Source of the DNA: CAWELS01 sp964468205 | GTDB taxonomy: Bacteria; Acidobacteriota; Terriglobia; Bryobacterales; Bryobacteraceae | Direction of reading: 5' to 3' | DNA length: 64,000 nucleotides | NCBI GenBank assembly: GCA_964468205.1 | Contig: CAYXVG010000002.1 | Coordinates: forward strand, 62,001-126,000 | Shown: piece by piece, positions 46,301 through 54,515 of the stretch | How the letters are laid out: every line of letters begins with the position of its first letter | How positions within the stretch are numbered: the stretch's first letter is position 1 | The notes under the pieces: generated by a model | Told to the model about the DNA's origin: nothing | The model's input: the letters and a program-made list of their open reading frames with translations, nothing else | The model's database searches: none | Position numbers and translations under genes: made by a program

Positions 46301-46489
46301 ACGTCCCGCGTCCGCGCTACCGAACCAGCGGGGAAACACATCCCGATCGTGGCCATGACCGCGCGGGCGATGGAGGGAGACCGGGATCTTTGCCTGCAGG
46401 CCGGCATGGACGACTACATCAGCAAGCCGGTGAGCGCCGGCGAACTGCACGAATTGCTGGAGCGCTGGCTGAGCACTACCTCGGCGTGA
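43397..46489 (+). CDS. Hybrid sensor histidine kinase/response regulator
   Basis: 1030 residues from a GTG. About eight N-terminal transmembrane helices (residues ~15-245), then a CHASE-like extracytoplasmic region (~250-480) and one more helix (~475-497). A PAS domain follows (LFNLSDDLFCIASPQGRVIELN), then a HisKA with His666 in MSHEIRTPMNG and a HATPase (NLAGNGIKFTEGG, DTGIGIPEDQV, GGTGLGLAISKRL). A receiver with Asp957 in LMDVNMPGMDG ends the protein. The ligand of the MASE-like membrane sensor is unknown. The stop overlaps the convergent threonine synthase gene by 14 bp. Confidence 0.93.
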   Translation: MDENRFKMLAKKKLGEFMQFPVLASAISGVAGLLVLLGWRLEDPSLIRLFWNHHPMASPTALGLVIASAGVLFTFRRRHKFAAILGALAFTGGALCVAEAVFGVELHPAHSLFGSRPPAELPLLVELESSVCLMLLGAAMLFAGFRRGGRVSTLVMGFTGTVVVVASVILMVANLAHTTWLYGDGRLAPMAFHTAGAFALLGLSAAVMAWRESTDRNAVAMRWAPVVVSAGTVIVALSLWQVMSFERKNRVENLISMASDHFSRYLAAQVNARVLVFTGLSLAAPFLETDEEAEWEKWADGLLETDPGYVRVSWLDTGCGLRWAKAHPDHQARIQDPASAGVDCEPVVRYTERTGFTVLSSDSVAETEDIQVIVALPSASQPAGYAAVTVDLTLLLDSILGSDPSSSGFSMAVLNEGRPIFRHGARTATSEELRRRWGRRKQARFYDATPVLEIWPSEQWLAANHSPLPELTLLFGALVGGMLGITIHLAQKTQQRTRQIQSLARERRKAEEERERLFNLSDDLFCIASPQGRVIELNPAWEQTLQYSLPELKTQPFLKIVHPDDRPFSLLQFAKPANGIAVNAVENRLRCKDGSYRWFLWAATYSPESGLLYCVGKDITERRRAEALLEQSARALQQKNQELALALGSAQEATAMKSQFVAAMSHEIRTPMNGILGMNELLLCTPLTEEQRHYAKAVKDSTESLLHIVNDILDLSKIEAGKLEIRPEPFEPRTTLRAIITLLLPQAREKGLIVDYLIDDAIPARLFGDGGRIRQVLVNLAGNGIKFTEGGNVRIRVEPHPGGEEGRVLFSVEDTGIGIPEDQVKNIFGEFVQADSSATRRFGGTGLGLAISKRLVEMMGGEIGCESTLGKGSKFWFTLPLGEAREGDTAAPSEAVPAYIPSPTGRRRVLVVEDNAVNRLVAERLLERAGCEVTSVESGERAIEFLRRFEVDLVLMDVNMPGMDGLEATSRVRATEPAGKHIPIVAMTARAMEGDRDLCLQAGMDDYISKPVSAGELHELLERWLSTTSA

Positions 46490-47702
46490 TGAGTCCGCCG
46501 AGCTTGTCGTGTTCGCCGCCGCCGAGTCGCGGGAAACGGGTCGACCAGGCCTCCAGATACTTCAAGCCGGAGCCGGTGTTGTAGATCAACACCTTTTCTG
46601 CCGGGTGTAGATACTCGCTACTGATGAGCTTTTGGAGCGCGGCAACGCAGGCGGCGCCTTCCGGCGCCGCGAACATCCCTTCGCCGTTTGAGAGTTCAAT
46701 TCCCGCTGAGAGCATTTCGTCGTCCGAGACGGCGATGGCGCAGCCGCCGCTTTCGCGGACGGCCTCGAGAATCAGGAAGTCGCCGAGGGGCTTGGGGACG
46801 CGCAGGCCGCTCGCCACGGTGTAAGGGTCTTCCCAGAAAGAGCTTTTTGTGGCGTCCTCCTTCCAAGCCCGGACCACCGGCTGGCAGCCTTCGGCCTGCA
46901 CAGCGATCATTTTGGGGCGTTTTGGGCCGATCCAGCCCATCGCCTCCATCTCAGCGAAGGCTTTCCACATGCCGATGAGCCCCACGCCCCCTCCGGTGGG
47001 ATAGAGGATTGCATCGGGCAGTTGCCAGCGGAACTGTTCGGCGACCTCGTAGCCCATGGTCTTCTTGCCTTCGACCCGATAGGGTTCCTTCAAGGTGCTG
47101 ACGTCGAACCAGCCCTCCCCGGCGGCGCGCTCTTCGACAATGCGGCCGCAGTCGCTGATAAGGCCGTCCACCAGGGTCACTTGCGCGCCGAAAGACTTGC
47201 ACTCGATGTAGTTGGACTGCGGCACGTCCCGAGGCATGAAGATGTGCGCCTCGAGCCCGGCGGCGGCGGCATAGGCGGCGAGCGCGCTGGCGGCGTTGCC
47301 GGCCGACGGAGCGGCCAGCTTGCGAATGCCGAGCCCGACGGCCATCGAGACCGCGCAGGACATACCGCGCGCCTTAAACGAGCCGGTCGGATTCAGCCCG
47401 TCGTCCTTGAACCAGAGGTGCTCGCATCCCAACCGCTTGTGGATGCGTTGGGAACGCAGCAGCGGCGTGAAACCCTCGCCAAGAGAGACGATGGACTCCG
47501 GCTTCACCACGGGCAGGACCGGCTGGTAGCGCCACATCGTGGCCGGGGCGTTGCCGATCCAGGCGCGGTTCCAGCTCTGTTTCGTCTTTTCGAGGTCGTA
47601 CCGCACCAGCAGAGGACCGCCGCACGGGCAAAGATTCCAGACCTCTCCCGCAGCGAGCCGTTTGCCGCAGAGCGAGCATTCGAGATGGGAAACGGTAGTC
47701 AT
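46476..47702 (-). CDS. Threonine synthase (2)
   Basis: 408 residues, N-terminal zinc ribbon (CSLCG, CPCG), PLP lysine Lys110 in NPTGSFKARG, SAGNAASALAAYAAAAG and the PTGGGVGLIGMWKA phosphate loop. Same reaction family as the thrC at 41950, but clearly a diverged paralogue with a shorter C-terminus. Paralogues of this type can be threonine synthases or cystathionine/PLP lyases; the family call is secure, the substrate less so. Convergent with the histidine kinase, divergent from the M14 peptidase. Confidence 0.85.
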   Translation of the reverse strand: MTTVSHLECSLCGKRLAAGEVWNLCPCGGPLLVRYDLEKTKQSWNRAWIGNAPATMWRYQPVLPVVKPESIVSLGEGFTPLLRSQRIHKRLGCEHLWFKDDGLNPTGSFKARGMSCAVSMAVGLGIRKLAAPSAGNAASALAAYAAAAGLEAHIFMPRDVPQSNYIECKSFGAQVTLVDGLISDCGRIVEERAAGEGWFDVSTLKEPYRVEGKKTMGYEVAEQFRWQLPDAILYPTGGGVGLIGMWKAFAEMEAMGWIGPKRPKMIAVQAEGCQPVVRAWKEDATKSSFWEDPYTVASGLRVPKPLGDFLILEAVRESGGCAIAVSDDEMLSAGIELSNGEGMFAAPEGAACVAALQKLISSEYLHPAEKVLIYNTGSGLKYLEAWSTRFPRLGGGEHDKLGGLITPR

Positions 47703-47772
47703 ATCGCGGGACCAACGACCCGTTCTAGCAGACTCCGGCGAGGGAATGGAATATCATAGCGGATTCACGGCC

Positions 47773-50673
47773 ATGAAGTCCTCACTTGCGCTCACTGCCC
47801 GCCTGATCGCCGGCGCCCTGTTCTCGTTTGTTCTGCTGGCGCAACAAGCGATCGATCAAGCTTACACCGCGAAGATCCGCGAGCACACCACCGCGGATCA
47901 CTTTCTCACCCGCCTGGTGGACAAGCTCCCGGCTTCGGGAACCGTACCGACGCCCCTCAAGGCGAACGGCTATATTGCCGGGGCCGAGGGATATCTCACC
48001 TACGCGCGGGATGTCCACGCCTACATGCGCGCGCTCGAGGCGGCCTCGCCGCGGGTGAAAGTGTTCGTGCAGGGCCATTCCGAGGAGGGCCGCGAGACGA
48101 TACTCGTGGTTATCTCCGACGAGGCGAACCTCGAACGTCTCGACCACTACCGCGGGATCACGGCTCGCCTGGCCGATCCCCGGAAGATCTCCGACGAGGA
48201 GGCGCAGGAGCTGATTGCCGGAGGTCTGCCGTTCTATTGGGCGTCCGGCGCTTTGCATTCGCCCGAGACGGGCTCGCCGGAAATGCTGATGGAGTTGGCC
48301 TACCGGCTCGCCGTGGAGGAGCGGCCCTTCTTTGAGGAAATCCGCAAGAATTCAATTGTGATGATCACGCCGGTGCTCGAGGTGGATGGCCGGGAGCGGC
48401 AGGTGGACCTGTGGAATCATCAGAAAGCGAATCCTGGGAAAGTGGTTCCGCCACTGGTCTATTGGGGCAAGTACGTGGTGCACGATAACAACCGGGACGG
48501 GCTGGGGCTGGGCCTCAACCTCAGCCGGATCGTGCTCAAATCCTTCTTCCGCTACCACCCTCAGGTGGTGCATGACCTGCACGAGTCGATTCCGTTTCTC
48601 TACACTTCGACCGGCACCGGGCCGTACAACGCCTGGCTGGACCCGATCGCCATCAACGAGTGGCAGAAGCTGGCCTACCACGAGGTGGAGGAGATGTCGA
48701 AGCACGGGACGCCCGGCGTCTGGACCCATGGCTTCTATGACGGCTGGGGCGCCAACTACATGATGATCGCGGCCCACGGACATAATTCCATTGGCAGGTT
48801 CTATGAGACTTTCGGCAACCGGACTCCCGAGACGCTCGAGCGCGAGGTTCCCGAGGGCTATACGACTCGGCTTTGGTACCGTCCGAATCCACCGATCGAC
48901 CGGGTGAAGTGGTCGCTACGGAATAACGTCAATCTGCAGCAGAGCGCGCTGCTCACGGCGATGAACTTCACGGCTCGGAACCGCCGGGAGTTTCTGGAGA
49001 ACTTCTGGCTGAAGAGCAAACGTTCGGTAGCGAAGGCGGTAAACGAGGGGCCGGCGGCATGGGTGCTTCCAGCGGGCGAAGCGCGGCCGGTCGCCCAGGC
49101 GGAACTGCTCAATTTGCTCGGCGAGCACGGCGTCGAAATCCATCGGTTGGAGGAGAAGCTTTCCGAACCGCAGGAGATTGAGGCCGGAAGTTACGTGGTA
49201 CGGATGGATCAGCCATTCAGCCGCATGGCGGACTTGATGCTCGACCGGCAGTATTACAATCCGGACGACAACCGGCCGTACGACGACACCGGCTGGACGG
49301 CTGGCCCGCTGCGCAACGTGGAGACGATGCGGATCACCGATCCGGCGATTCTGGACGCGCCGATGAGCCCAGTGGCGGAGCCGATTGCCGTGGAGGGCTC
49401 GGTGAGCGGCTCAAGCTCGCCGGCGGGATATGTGATCGGCCACCGGGCGGAGGGCACGCTGGCGACGCTGCGCTTTCGCCATCCGGAACTCAAGATCCTG
49501 GCGGCCGAAGTGCCGTTCGAGGTGGACGGCCAGGCGTTCCGAGCCGGCTCGTATTTGCTTCCGGTGGAAGGGAATCCAGAGAACCTGCCGCAGATGATGG
49601 AGAGTTGCGCTCGGAGTCTCGGAGTGGATGTGCTGGCGGTGGCCGGAATGCCCGGGGTCGCTTCGCACCCGGTAAGCACGCCCAGAATTGCGCTGGTGCA
49701 CACCTGGACCAACACGCAGAGCGAGGGTTGGGTGAGGATTGCCTTGGACCGTCTGCGGATCCCGCACAGCTATGTGTCCGTCCATGAGCTGCGGGACACT
49801 CCGAAGCTGCGCGAGAAGTATGACGTCATTTTGCTGGGGCCGGTTGGCGGATCTTCCCAGGACCTGGTGAACGGTATCCCGATGCGCGGCGATCCGATTC
49901 CGTGGAAGGGCTCCGAGTTGACACCGCACATCGCCACGTCGCCGGACCAGAGCGACGACATTCGCGGAGGAATTGGGCTGCATGGCCTGGAGCATGTGCG
50001 GAGGTTCGTGACGGAGGGCGGGCTATTCATTACGATCGCGCGAAACAGCGCCCTGCCGGTGGACTTTGGGCTGATCGAAGGCGTATCCATCGTCCAGACG
50101 AAGAACCTGAAGGCGCAGGGGAGCATCATGAACGCCACGGTAGCGGATTCGAAGTCTCCGGTCACCTACGGCTACGATGAGAGTTTCGCGATCTACTTCA
50201 GCCAAGCCCCGGTGTTCCAGGTATCGAAAACCGGCGGCCTTGCCCGGCGCGCGCCCGCAAAACCGCCGGCGCGGCCGACGGGGCGTGGCGGCAAGGACGA
50301 TCCCGACATCCCGCAGGGCCGGCCGTACTTCGCTCCGGCGGAGCGCCCGGACGTGGAACCCGGAGAGGAGTTGCCACTCGAGCCGTATTTGCGCGAGCGC
50401 TACCGGGCCTACCTGCCGCCGCCGGAGGAACAGCCGAGGGTGATTCTTCGCTTCGCGGAAGCGGACAAGCTGCTAGTGTCGGGCATGCTCGCGGGCGGCG
50501 ACGAGTTGGCGAAGAAGCCGGCGATTGTGGATGTTCCCGCCGGGCGGGGCCACTATCTGCTGTTTGCGAACAATCCGATGTGGCGGGCTTCCACCCAGGG
50601 TAGCTATTCACTGCTGCTGAATGCGATGCTCCACTATGACTACCTGAGCGCTGGGCATCCCGCTGGGGAGTAG
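47773..50673 (+). CDS. Secreted M14-family zinc carboxypeptidase with large C-terminal domain
   Basis: 966 residues. Signal peptide (LIAGALFSFVLLAQQ). The M14 zinc site is HSPE (His-x-x-Glu) in GALHSPETGS, with the third ligand His probably in VHDLHES; HDNNRDGLGL and WDLWNH-like regions frame the pocket. The C-terminal ~450 residues contain a segment like a glutamine-amidotransferase/Rossmann strand set (RIALVHTWTNTQSEGWVRIAL, YDVILLGPVGGSS, EGGLFITI) and a proline/arginine-rich linker near residue 835. Acts on periplasmic or outer peptides. The ATG at 47773 begins the signal peptide; the earlier in-frame sequence is antisense of threonine synthase (2). Confidence 0.85.
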   Translation: MKSSLALTARLIAGALFSFVLLAQQAIDQAYTAKIREHTTADHFLTRLVDKLPASGTVPTPLKANGYIAGAEGYLTYARDVHAYMRALEAASPRVKVFVQGHSEEGRETILVVISDEANLERLDHYRGITARLADPRKISDEEAQELIAGGLPFYWASGALHSPETGSPEMLMELAYRLAVEERPFFEEIRKNSIVMITPVLEVDGRERQVDLWNHQKANPGKVVPPLVYWGKYVVHDNNRDGLGLGLNLSRIVLKSFFRYHPQVVHDLHESIPFLYTSTGTGPYNAWLDPIAINEWQKLAYHEVEEMSKHGTPGVWTHGFYDGWGANYMMIAAHGHNSIGRFYETFGNRTPETLEREVPEGYTTRLWYRPNPPIDRVKWSLRNNVNLQQSALLTAMNFTARNRREFLENFWLKSKRSVAKAVNEGPAAWVLPAGEARPVAQAELLNLLGEHGVEIHRLEEKLSEPQEIEAGSYVVRMDQPFSRMADLMLDRQYYNPDDNRPYDDTGWTAGPLRNVETMRITDPAILDAPMSPVAEPIAVEGSVSGSSSPAGYVIGHRAEGTLATLRFRHPELKILAAEVPFEVDGQAFRAGSYLLPVEGNPENLPQMMESCARSLGVDVLAVAGMPGVASHPVSTPRIALVHTWTNTQSEGWVRIALDRLRIPHSYVSVHELRDTPKLREKYDVILLGPVGGSSQDLVNGIPMRGDPIPWKGSELTPHIATSPDQSDDIRGGIGLHGLEHVRRFVTEGGLFITIARNSALPVDFGLIEGVSIVQTKNLKAQGSIMNATVADSKSPVTYGYDESFAIYFSQAPVFQVSKTGGLARRAPAKPPARPTGRGGKDDPDIPQGRPYFAPAERPDVEPGEELPLEPYLRERYRAYLPPPEEQPRVILRFAEADKLLVSGMLAGGDELAKKPAIVDVPAGRGHYLLFANNPMWRASTQGSYSLLLNAMLHYDYLSAGHPAGE

Positions 50674-50737
50674 GCCGCGCGTCTTGACATTCTTCGCGCC
50701 GCCCGAAATAATCGGCAACGGCGAAAGGAGGAGCGGA

Positions 50738-51985
50738 ATGAAGCGCAGAGATTTTTTCACGGGGGCCACGGCCGGTCTGGCAGCCGCGGCTGTCCCCAGC
50801 GGTTTGCCTGCGGCCGGGGGGCGGGATGAACTGAAGATCACGGGTGTGCGGCTGGTGCGGGTTCGCCCGCGGCGGCCGGTCCCGAAGTACGAGCCAGCGC
50901 CTGGGTCCTGGTCGACGGGGGGCGTCGAGGTGGCGAACCCGATGTCGATCTATCCCGAGTATAAGGCGCAGCGTTCGCTGTTCATGCCGGATCCCGGTGG
51001 CATCAGCGGTTTCTGGGTAGAGATCAGCACGGACAAAGGGTTGAAGGGCTACGGGCAGGGCGGTCCAGCGGGCGGCCCAATGGTGGAAGGCCATTTCAAG
51101 AAGCTGCTGCTGGGAGAAAACGCCTGGAACGTGGAGCGTATCTGGGATATTCTGTGGCGATCGTCGATGCATTATGGCCGGAAGGGTGCAGTGGTCAACG
51201 CGATCAGCGGCGTCGACCTGGCCGTTTGGGACCTCATTGGGAAAGCTGCCGGAATGCCGGTCTACCGGTTGCTCGGCGGCGAAACGAAGCCGCGCCTGCC
51301 CGCCTATTGCACCGGCAACGACATCGAGCAGCATATCGATTTTGGCTATAAGAGGCTGAAGCTGGCCATACCCCATGGACCCGCGGACGGGATCGAGGGC
51401 CAGCGCGGAAACGTGGCCCTGGTGAAGCGCGCCCGTGAGGCGCTGGGTCCCGACGGCGACATTCTGCTCGACTGCTGGATGTCGTGGACCGAGCGCTATA
51501 CGCTCGAGATGGCAGAGATGTTCGAGCCGTACCGCGTCTATTGGATGGAGGAGTGCCTGCAACCGCACGACTACGCCGGCTTCGGCCGCCTGCGGAAACA
51601 GATCAAGTCCACCCGGATCGTTACCGGCGAGCATGAATACACCCGCTACGGTTTCCGGCAGTTGCTCGAACACGAGGCCGCCGAGATCTGGCAGCCGGAC
51701 ATACACTGGTGCGGCGGGCTGACGGAAATGCGGCGTATCGGCGCGCTGGCCGCGGCCTACGACATTCCGGTGATTCCCCACGGGGGAGGCGGCCGCGACG
51801 GAGTCCATTTCATCATCGCGACGCCAAACAGCCCGTGGGCGGAACTCTTCATGCCCCCACCCGGAGGCCCGCCGGAAGTGTACCGGCGATACGAGGAAGA
51901 TAACCTCATCACTCGCGGCCCGGAGGGCATCTACACGCGTCCCTCGGATGAGCCGGGATTCGGCTGGGATATCGAGGTTAGTTGA
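50738..51985 (+). CDS. L-rhamnonate dehydratase-like enolase-superfamily enzyme, Tat-exported
   Basis: 415 residues. AAAGGAGG precedes the ATG. The Tat signal KRRDFFTGATAGLAAAAV is followed by an enolase-superfamily fold. Metal ligands Asp245 (LLDCWMS), Glu271 (WMEECL) and Glu298 (TGEHEYT), and His348 (VIPHGGG) as general acid/base, line up with D226, E252, E280 and H329 of E. coli RhmD. NPMSIYPEYKAQRSLF also matches the RhmD N-terminal loop. It dehydrates a rhamnonate-like aldonate. An export signal is unusual for this enzyme. The aldA gene at 19316 would supply the last step of such a pathway. Confidence 0.85.
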   Translation: MKRRDFFTGATAGLAAAAVPSGLPAAGGRDELKITGVRLVRVRPRRPVPKYEPAPGSWSTGGVEVANPMSIYPEYKAQRSLFMPDPGGISGFWVEISTDKGLKGYGQGGPAGGPMVEGHFKKLLLGENAWNVERIWDILWRSSMHYGRKGAVVNAISGVDLAVWDLIGKAAGMPVYRLLGGETKPRLPAYCTGNDIEQHIDFGYKRLKLAIPHGPADGIEGQRGNVALVKRAREALGPDGDILLDCWMSWTERYTLEMAEMFEPYRVYWMEECLQPHDYAGFGRLRKQIKSTRIVTGEHEYTRYGFRQLLEHEAAEIWQPDIHWCGGLTEMRRIGALAAAYDIPVIPHGGGGRDGVHFIIATPNSPWAELFMPPPGGPPEVYRRYEEDNLITRGPEGIYTRPSDEPGFGWDIEVS

Positions 51986-51994
51986 CCGCGCCGG

Positions 51995-52210
51995 CTACTG
52001 GCCTTCTTCGTACTTGAATGAGAGGCTGACGCGGGCTCGGTAGCCCGTGACCTTGCCGTCCGCGATGGTCATGTCGAGCTTCCCGACTTCCGCGATGCGG
52101 AGGTTCTTGAGGCGCCGGCTAGCCGTCTCCACGGCATTCTTGGCCGCCTCCTCCCAGGAGTTCGGGCTGGTACCCACCAACTCGATTACTTTGTATACAC
52201 TGTCAGGCAT
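51995..52210 (-). CDS. Dodecin family flavin-binding protein
   Basis: 71 residues, the usual length. VYKVIELVGTSPNSWEEAAKN and the YRARVSLSFKYE strand are diagnostic of dodecin, a dodecameric flavin-storage protein. Trp19 in NSWEEA stacks on the flavin. It lies between the rhamnonate-dehydratase-like gene and the divergent lytic transglycosylase. Confidence 0.95.
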   Translation of the reverse strand: MPDSVYKVIELVGTSPNSWEEAAKNAVETASRRLKNLRIAEVGKLDMTIADGKVTGYRARVSLSFKYEEGQ

Positions 52211-52325
52211 TGCGTTCCCTCCTTCGGATGAAAGTGCGCTCCGATACTATCACGACACAGCCAGGCCCCAAGCCATTACTACACGTTTTGGACTTGGGCG
52301 GCGTCATATCATTAACAGAGGAATC

Positions 52326-52970
52326 GTGTTGCGTTTGTTCTTGCTCATACTGGCCGCTTTACCGCTGGCGGCCGGGGAATATGCTGTACTGGCCAGCGGC
52401 TTCCGCCTGCACGTGGAACGTCACGAGCGCGACGGCGAAATGGTGCGGCTGTTCACCTCCGGTGGAGTGATCGAACTTCCGGCTGCGGAAATCCGGGCTT
52501 TTGAGCACGAGGACTATTCGCCGCCACCGGCTCCGGTTTTGGTTGCCGCTCCCGCCGTAGCCGCCGTTTCGCCGGAGGAACTGGTGAGGGAAGCGGCCAA
52601 GCGCTATGGGCTGCCCGAGGAGTTCCTCCACAGCGTGGCCGCGGTGGAATCGGGCTACCGGCCCGAGGCAATCTCCCCGAAAGGGGCCATCGGAATCATG
52701 CAGCTCATGCCGGGCACCGCCGCGGAGCTGAACGCGGATCCACACGATCCCTTGCAGAACGTGGACGCTGGGGCGCGCCACCTGCGCGACCTTTTGCTTA
52801 AGTACGACGGCGGAGTATACCGAGCGCTGGCGGCGTACAACGCGGGCGCGGGAGCGGTGAGCCGGTACGATGGGATTCCCCCATACAAGGAGACGCAAGA
52901 CTACGTTCAGAAGGTTTTCGAGCGCTACAAGTCGCTCAGCGAGCGCGCCCGAGGAGCGGAGGCCGAGTGA
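52326..52970 (+). CDS. Lytic transglycosylase (SLT domain), secreted
   Basis: 214 residues from a GTG with AGAGGA upstream and a TATCAT box at 52307-52312. Short signal peptide (ending PLAAGE). The SLT domain contains the catalytic Glu in HSVAAVESGYRPEAISPKG and the motifs GIMQLMPGTA and LAAYNAGAGAV. Cleaves peptidoglycan glycan strands in the periplasm. A hairpin (52970-52986) directly follows the stop. Confidence 0.9.
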   Translation: MLRLFLLILAALPLAAGEYAVLASGFRLHVERHERDGEMVRLFTSGGVIELPAAEIRAFEHEDYSPPPAPVLVAAPAVAAVSPEELVREAAKRYGLPEEFLHSVAAVESGYRPEAISPKGAIGIMQLMPGTAAELNADPHDPLQNVDAGARHLRDLLLKYDGGVYRALAAYNAGAGAVSRYDGIPPYKETQDYVQKVFERYKSLSERARGAEAE

Positions 52971-53010
52971 ACGGCGGGTTGCCGTTCCGAGGTCCCATGC
53001 CGCCGGGAGG

Positions 53011-53733
53011 CTAGACGTCGGCGTCGATGGAGTCTTCCTTGCGCGATTCGGGAAGCCGGACGAAAATCAAGCCGAGCAGCAGAATGAAGAACAGCGAGAC
53101 TCCTCCCATCACGAGCGCCCCCGGGATATAGGCAACCCTGGCATTATCGAGAAGCTCCGCCGATGAGTGCACAAACTCGGCGTCTCCTCTCGACGCGTTG
53201 AGCACGTTGGTGGAGATCTTCAGCCACCATGACAGAAACAGCGGGAGATAGATCCAGAAGTAATTCCGGCGGACGCGATTCTGCATCGCGCCGATCAGAT
53301 TGATCCCAAAGTGCGGATGCTGCAGATCGGCGCTGAGGCGTTGCAGCCAGTTGTCCGTGTCCTCGTGCGCATTATCATCGAACAGGCGGGCATAGTAGTT
53401 CCGTTCGAGAAGCCTCACGCGCTGACGGGAGACATCGAGAAAGCGGTATCGCCTGGATTCGATCAACAGGAGAAGAAACACGAGCGCCATGCAACACAGG
53501 ATGACGGCGTGATGAGATGCCGCCGATGAGAGCGAGACGGACAGCATGCCCGCCGTGGCGGCGATAGCCCAGTTTGTCGTGTGGTCCAGGCGGTCGCGCC
53601 AAGTGATCATCCGAGAGAGCTCACCGCGGTAGAAGTGAGCCACCGAGGTAACAAACTCGCTTCGTTCCGCCGGCTGCATCTGATCCGCAATCGGGCGGGG
53701 ATGGGCACTAGCGTCATTCTCGGACAGCATCAC
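53011..53733 (-). CDS. DUF2270 family membrane protein
   Basis: 240 residues. HFYRGELSRMITWRDRLDHTTNWAI and LIESRRYRFLDVSRQRVRLLERN are the DUF2270 signature, with about four transmembrane helices and a basic loop. Function unknown. Its ATG overlaps the stop of the upstream ferric-reductase-like gene by 4 nt, so the two are one operon. Confidence 0.85.
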   Translation of the reverse strand: MMLSENDASAHPRPIADQMQPAERSEFVTSVAHFYRGELSRMITWRDRLDHTTNWAIAATAGMLSVSLSSAASHHAVILCCMALVFLLLLIESRRYRFLDVSRQRVRLLERNYYARLFDDNAHEDTDNWLQRLSADLQHPHFGINLIGAMQNRVRRNYFWIYLPLFLSWWLKISTNVLNASRGDAEFVHSSAELLDNARVAYIPGALVMGGVSLFFILLLGLIFVRLPESRKEDSIDADV

Positions 53734-54503
53734 TCTTCAGGATATCGGTTTCCAGCGGCGGGCTCGGTTCTTGAGGCCGGTGAGACCGAACCACGAGCCG
53801 GAGGGCTGAGCCGGGAATTCTGGTCCGGCTGGTGGGACGGCCAGCGCACCGCCAGCCAGGCGATCAGCGGCAGCAGGCCAATGAAGAAGGCGATCATGGT
53901 GATCGGCGGCAAACCGCCGGGCCAAGCGGAGACATCCAGCCAGCCCCGGTAGCCCATCGCGAAGAGGTGACCGGAGTTCAGGGTGAGCGCCACGTATCCG
54001 AGTCGCTGCGAACGTCGCCACCAGAGTTCGCCGAGGTCCTGTTTCATGCGGGGCAACGAAGATACCACGGGGATTAACAGGAACATGAGCGAAAAGGCGC
54101 CGAATAGCATGGCAAGCTCTCCGGTGAGGTTCAACTTCTCGTCCCGGAAGAACTTCTCGTAGTAGTGCGGCGAGAGGAGCAGCATCGACATCAGTACGTG
54201 GAGCGCCGCGAGCCAGAACCCGCTCAGGCCGAGAAACTTTGACAGTACGAGCCGCTTCACCGGATCGTCGTGGAACACGCGGATCCACCTGCCGACGAGG
54301 TAGGAGCTCGCGAGCAGAACGACCGCGGACAGCGAGACCGCCTTGTTGACAATATAGAGCGGCAGATGTTGCCAGCCGACGCCCTTGAACACGTTGTAGC
54401 GAAGAACAGCGTAGGCGAGGGAGAAGGTGAACGCGGCCACCAGCCAAGTCACGCAATGACTGCGCCGCAGCGACCAGTTCCCGGCATCCTCTTGCGATGG
54501 CAT
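53730..54503 (-). CDS. Ferric reductase-like transmembrane protein (MsrQ/YedZ type)
   Basis: 257 residues, about six transmembrane helices. Candidate heme-ligand histidines on opposite sides are in GFWLAALHVLMSMLL and LTLNSGHLFAMG, as in the YedZ/MsrQ heme-b domain. A C-terminal proline-rich tail follows. Likely a membrane electron donor. No MsrP partner is present here. Confidence 0.72.
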   Translation of the reverse strand: MPSQEDAGNWSLRRSHCVTWLVAAFTFSLAYAVLRYNVFKGVGWQHLPLYIVNKAVSLSAVVLLASSYLVGRWIRVFHDDPVKRLVLSKFLGLSGFWLAALHVLMSMLLLSPHYYEKFFRDEKLNLTGELAMLFGAFSLMFLLIPVVSSLPRMKQDLGELWWRRSQRLGYVALTLNSGHLFAMGYRGWLDVSAWPGGLPPITMIAFFIGLLPLIAWLAVRWPSHQPDQNSRLSPPARGSVSPASRTEPAAGNRYPEE

Positions 54504-54515
54504 AAACTTATCATC

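Noticed and set aside
52970..52986. Hairpin AACGGC-GGGTT-GCCGTT after the lytic transglycosylase as a terminator
   Set aside because: The stem is perfect but no T-run follows, so terminator function is not supported.
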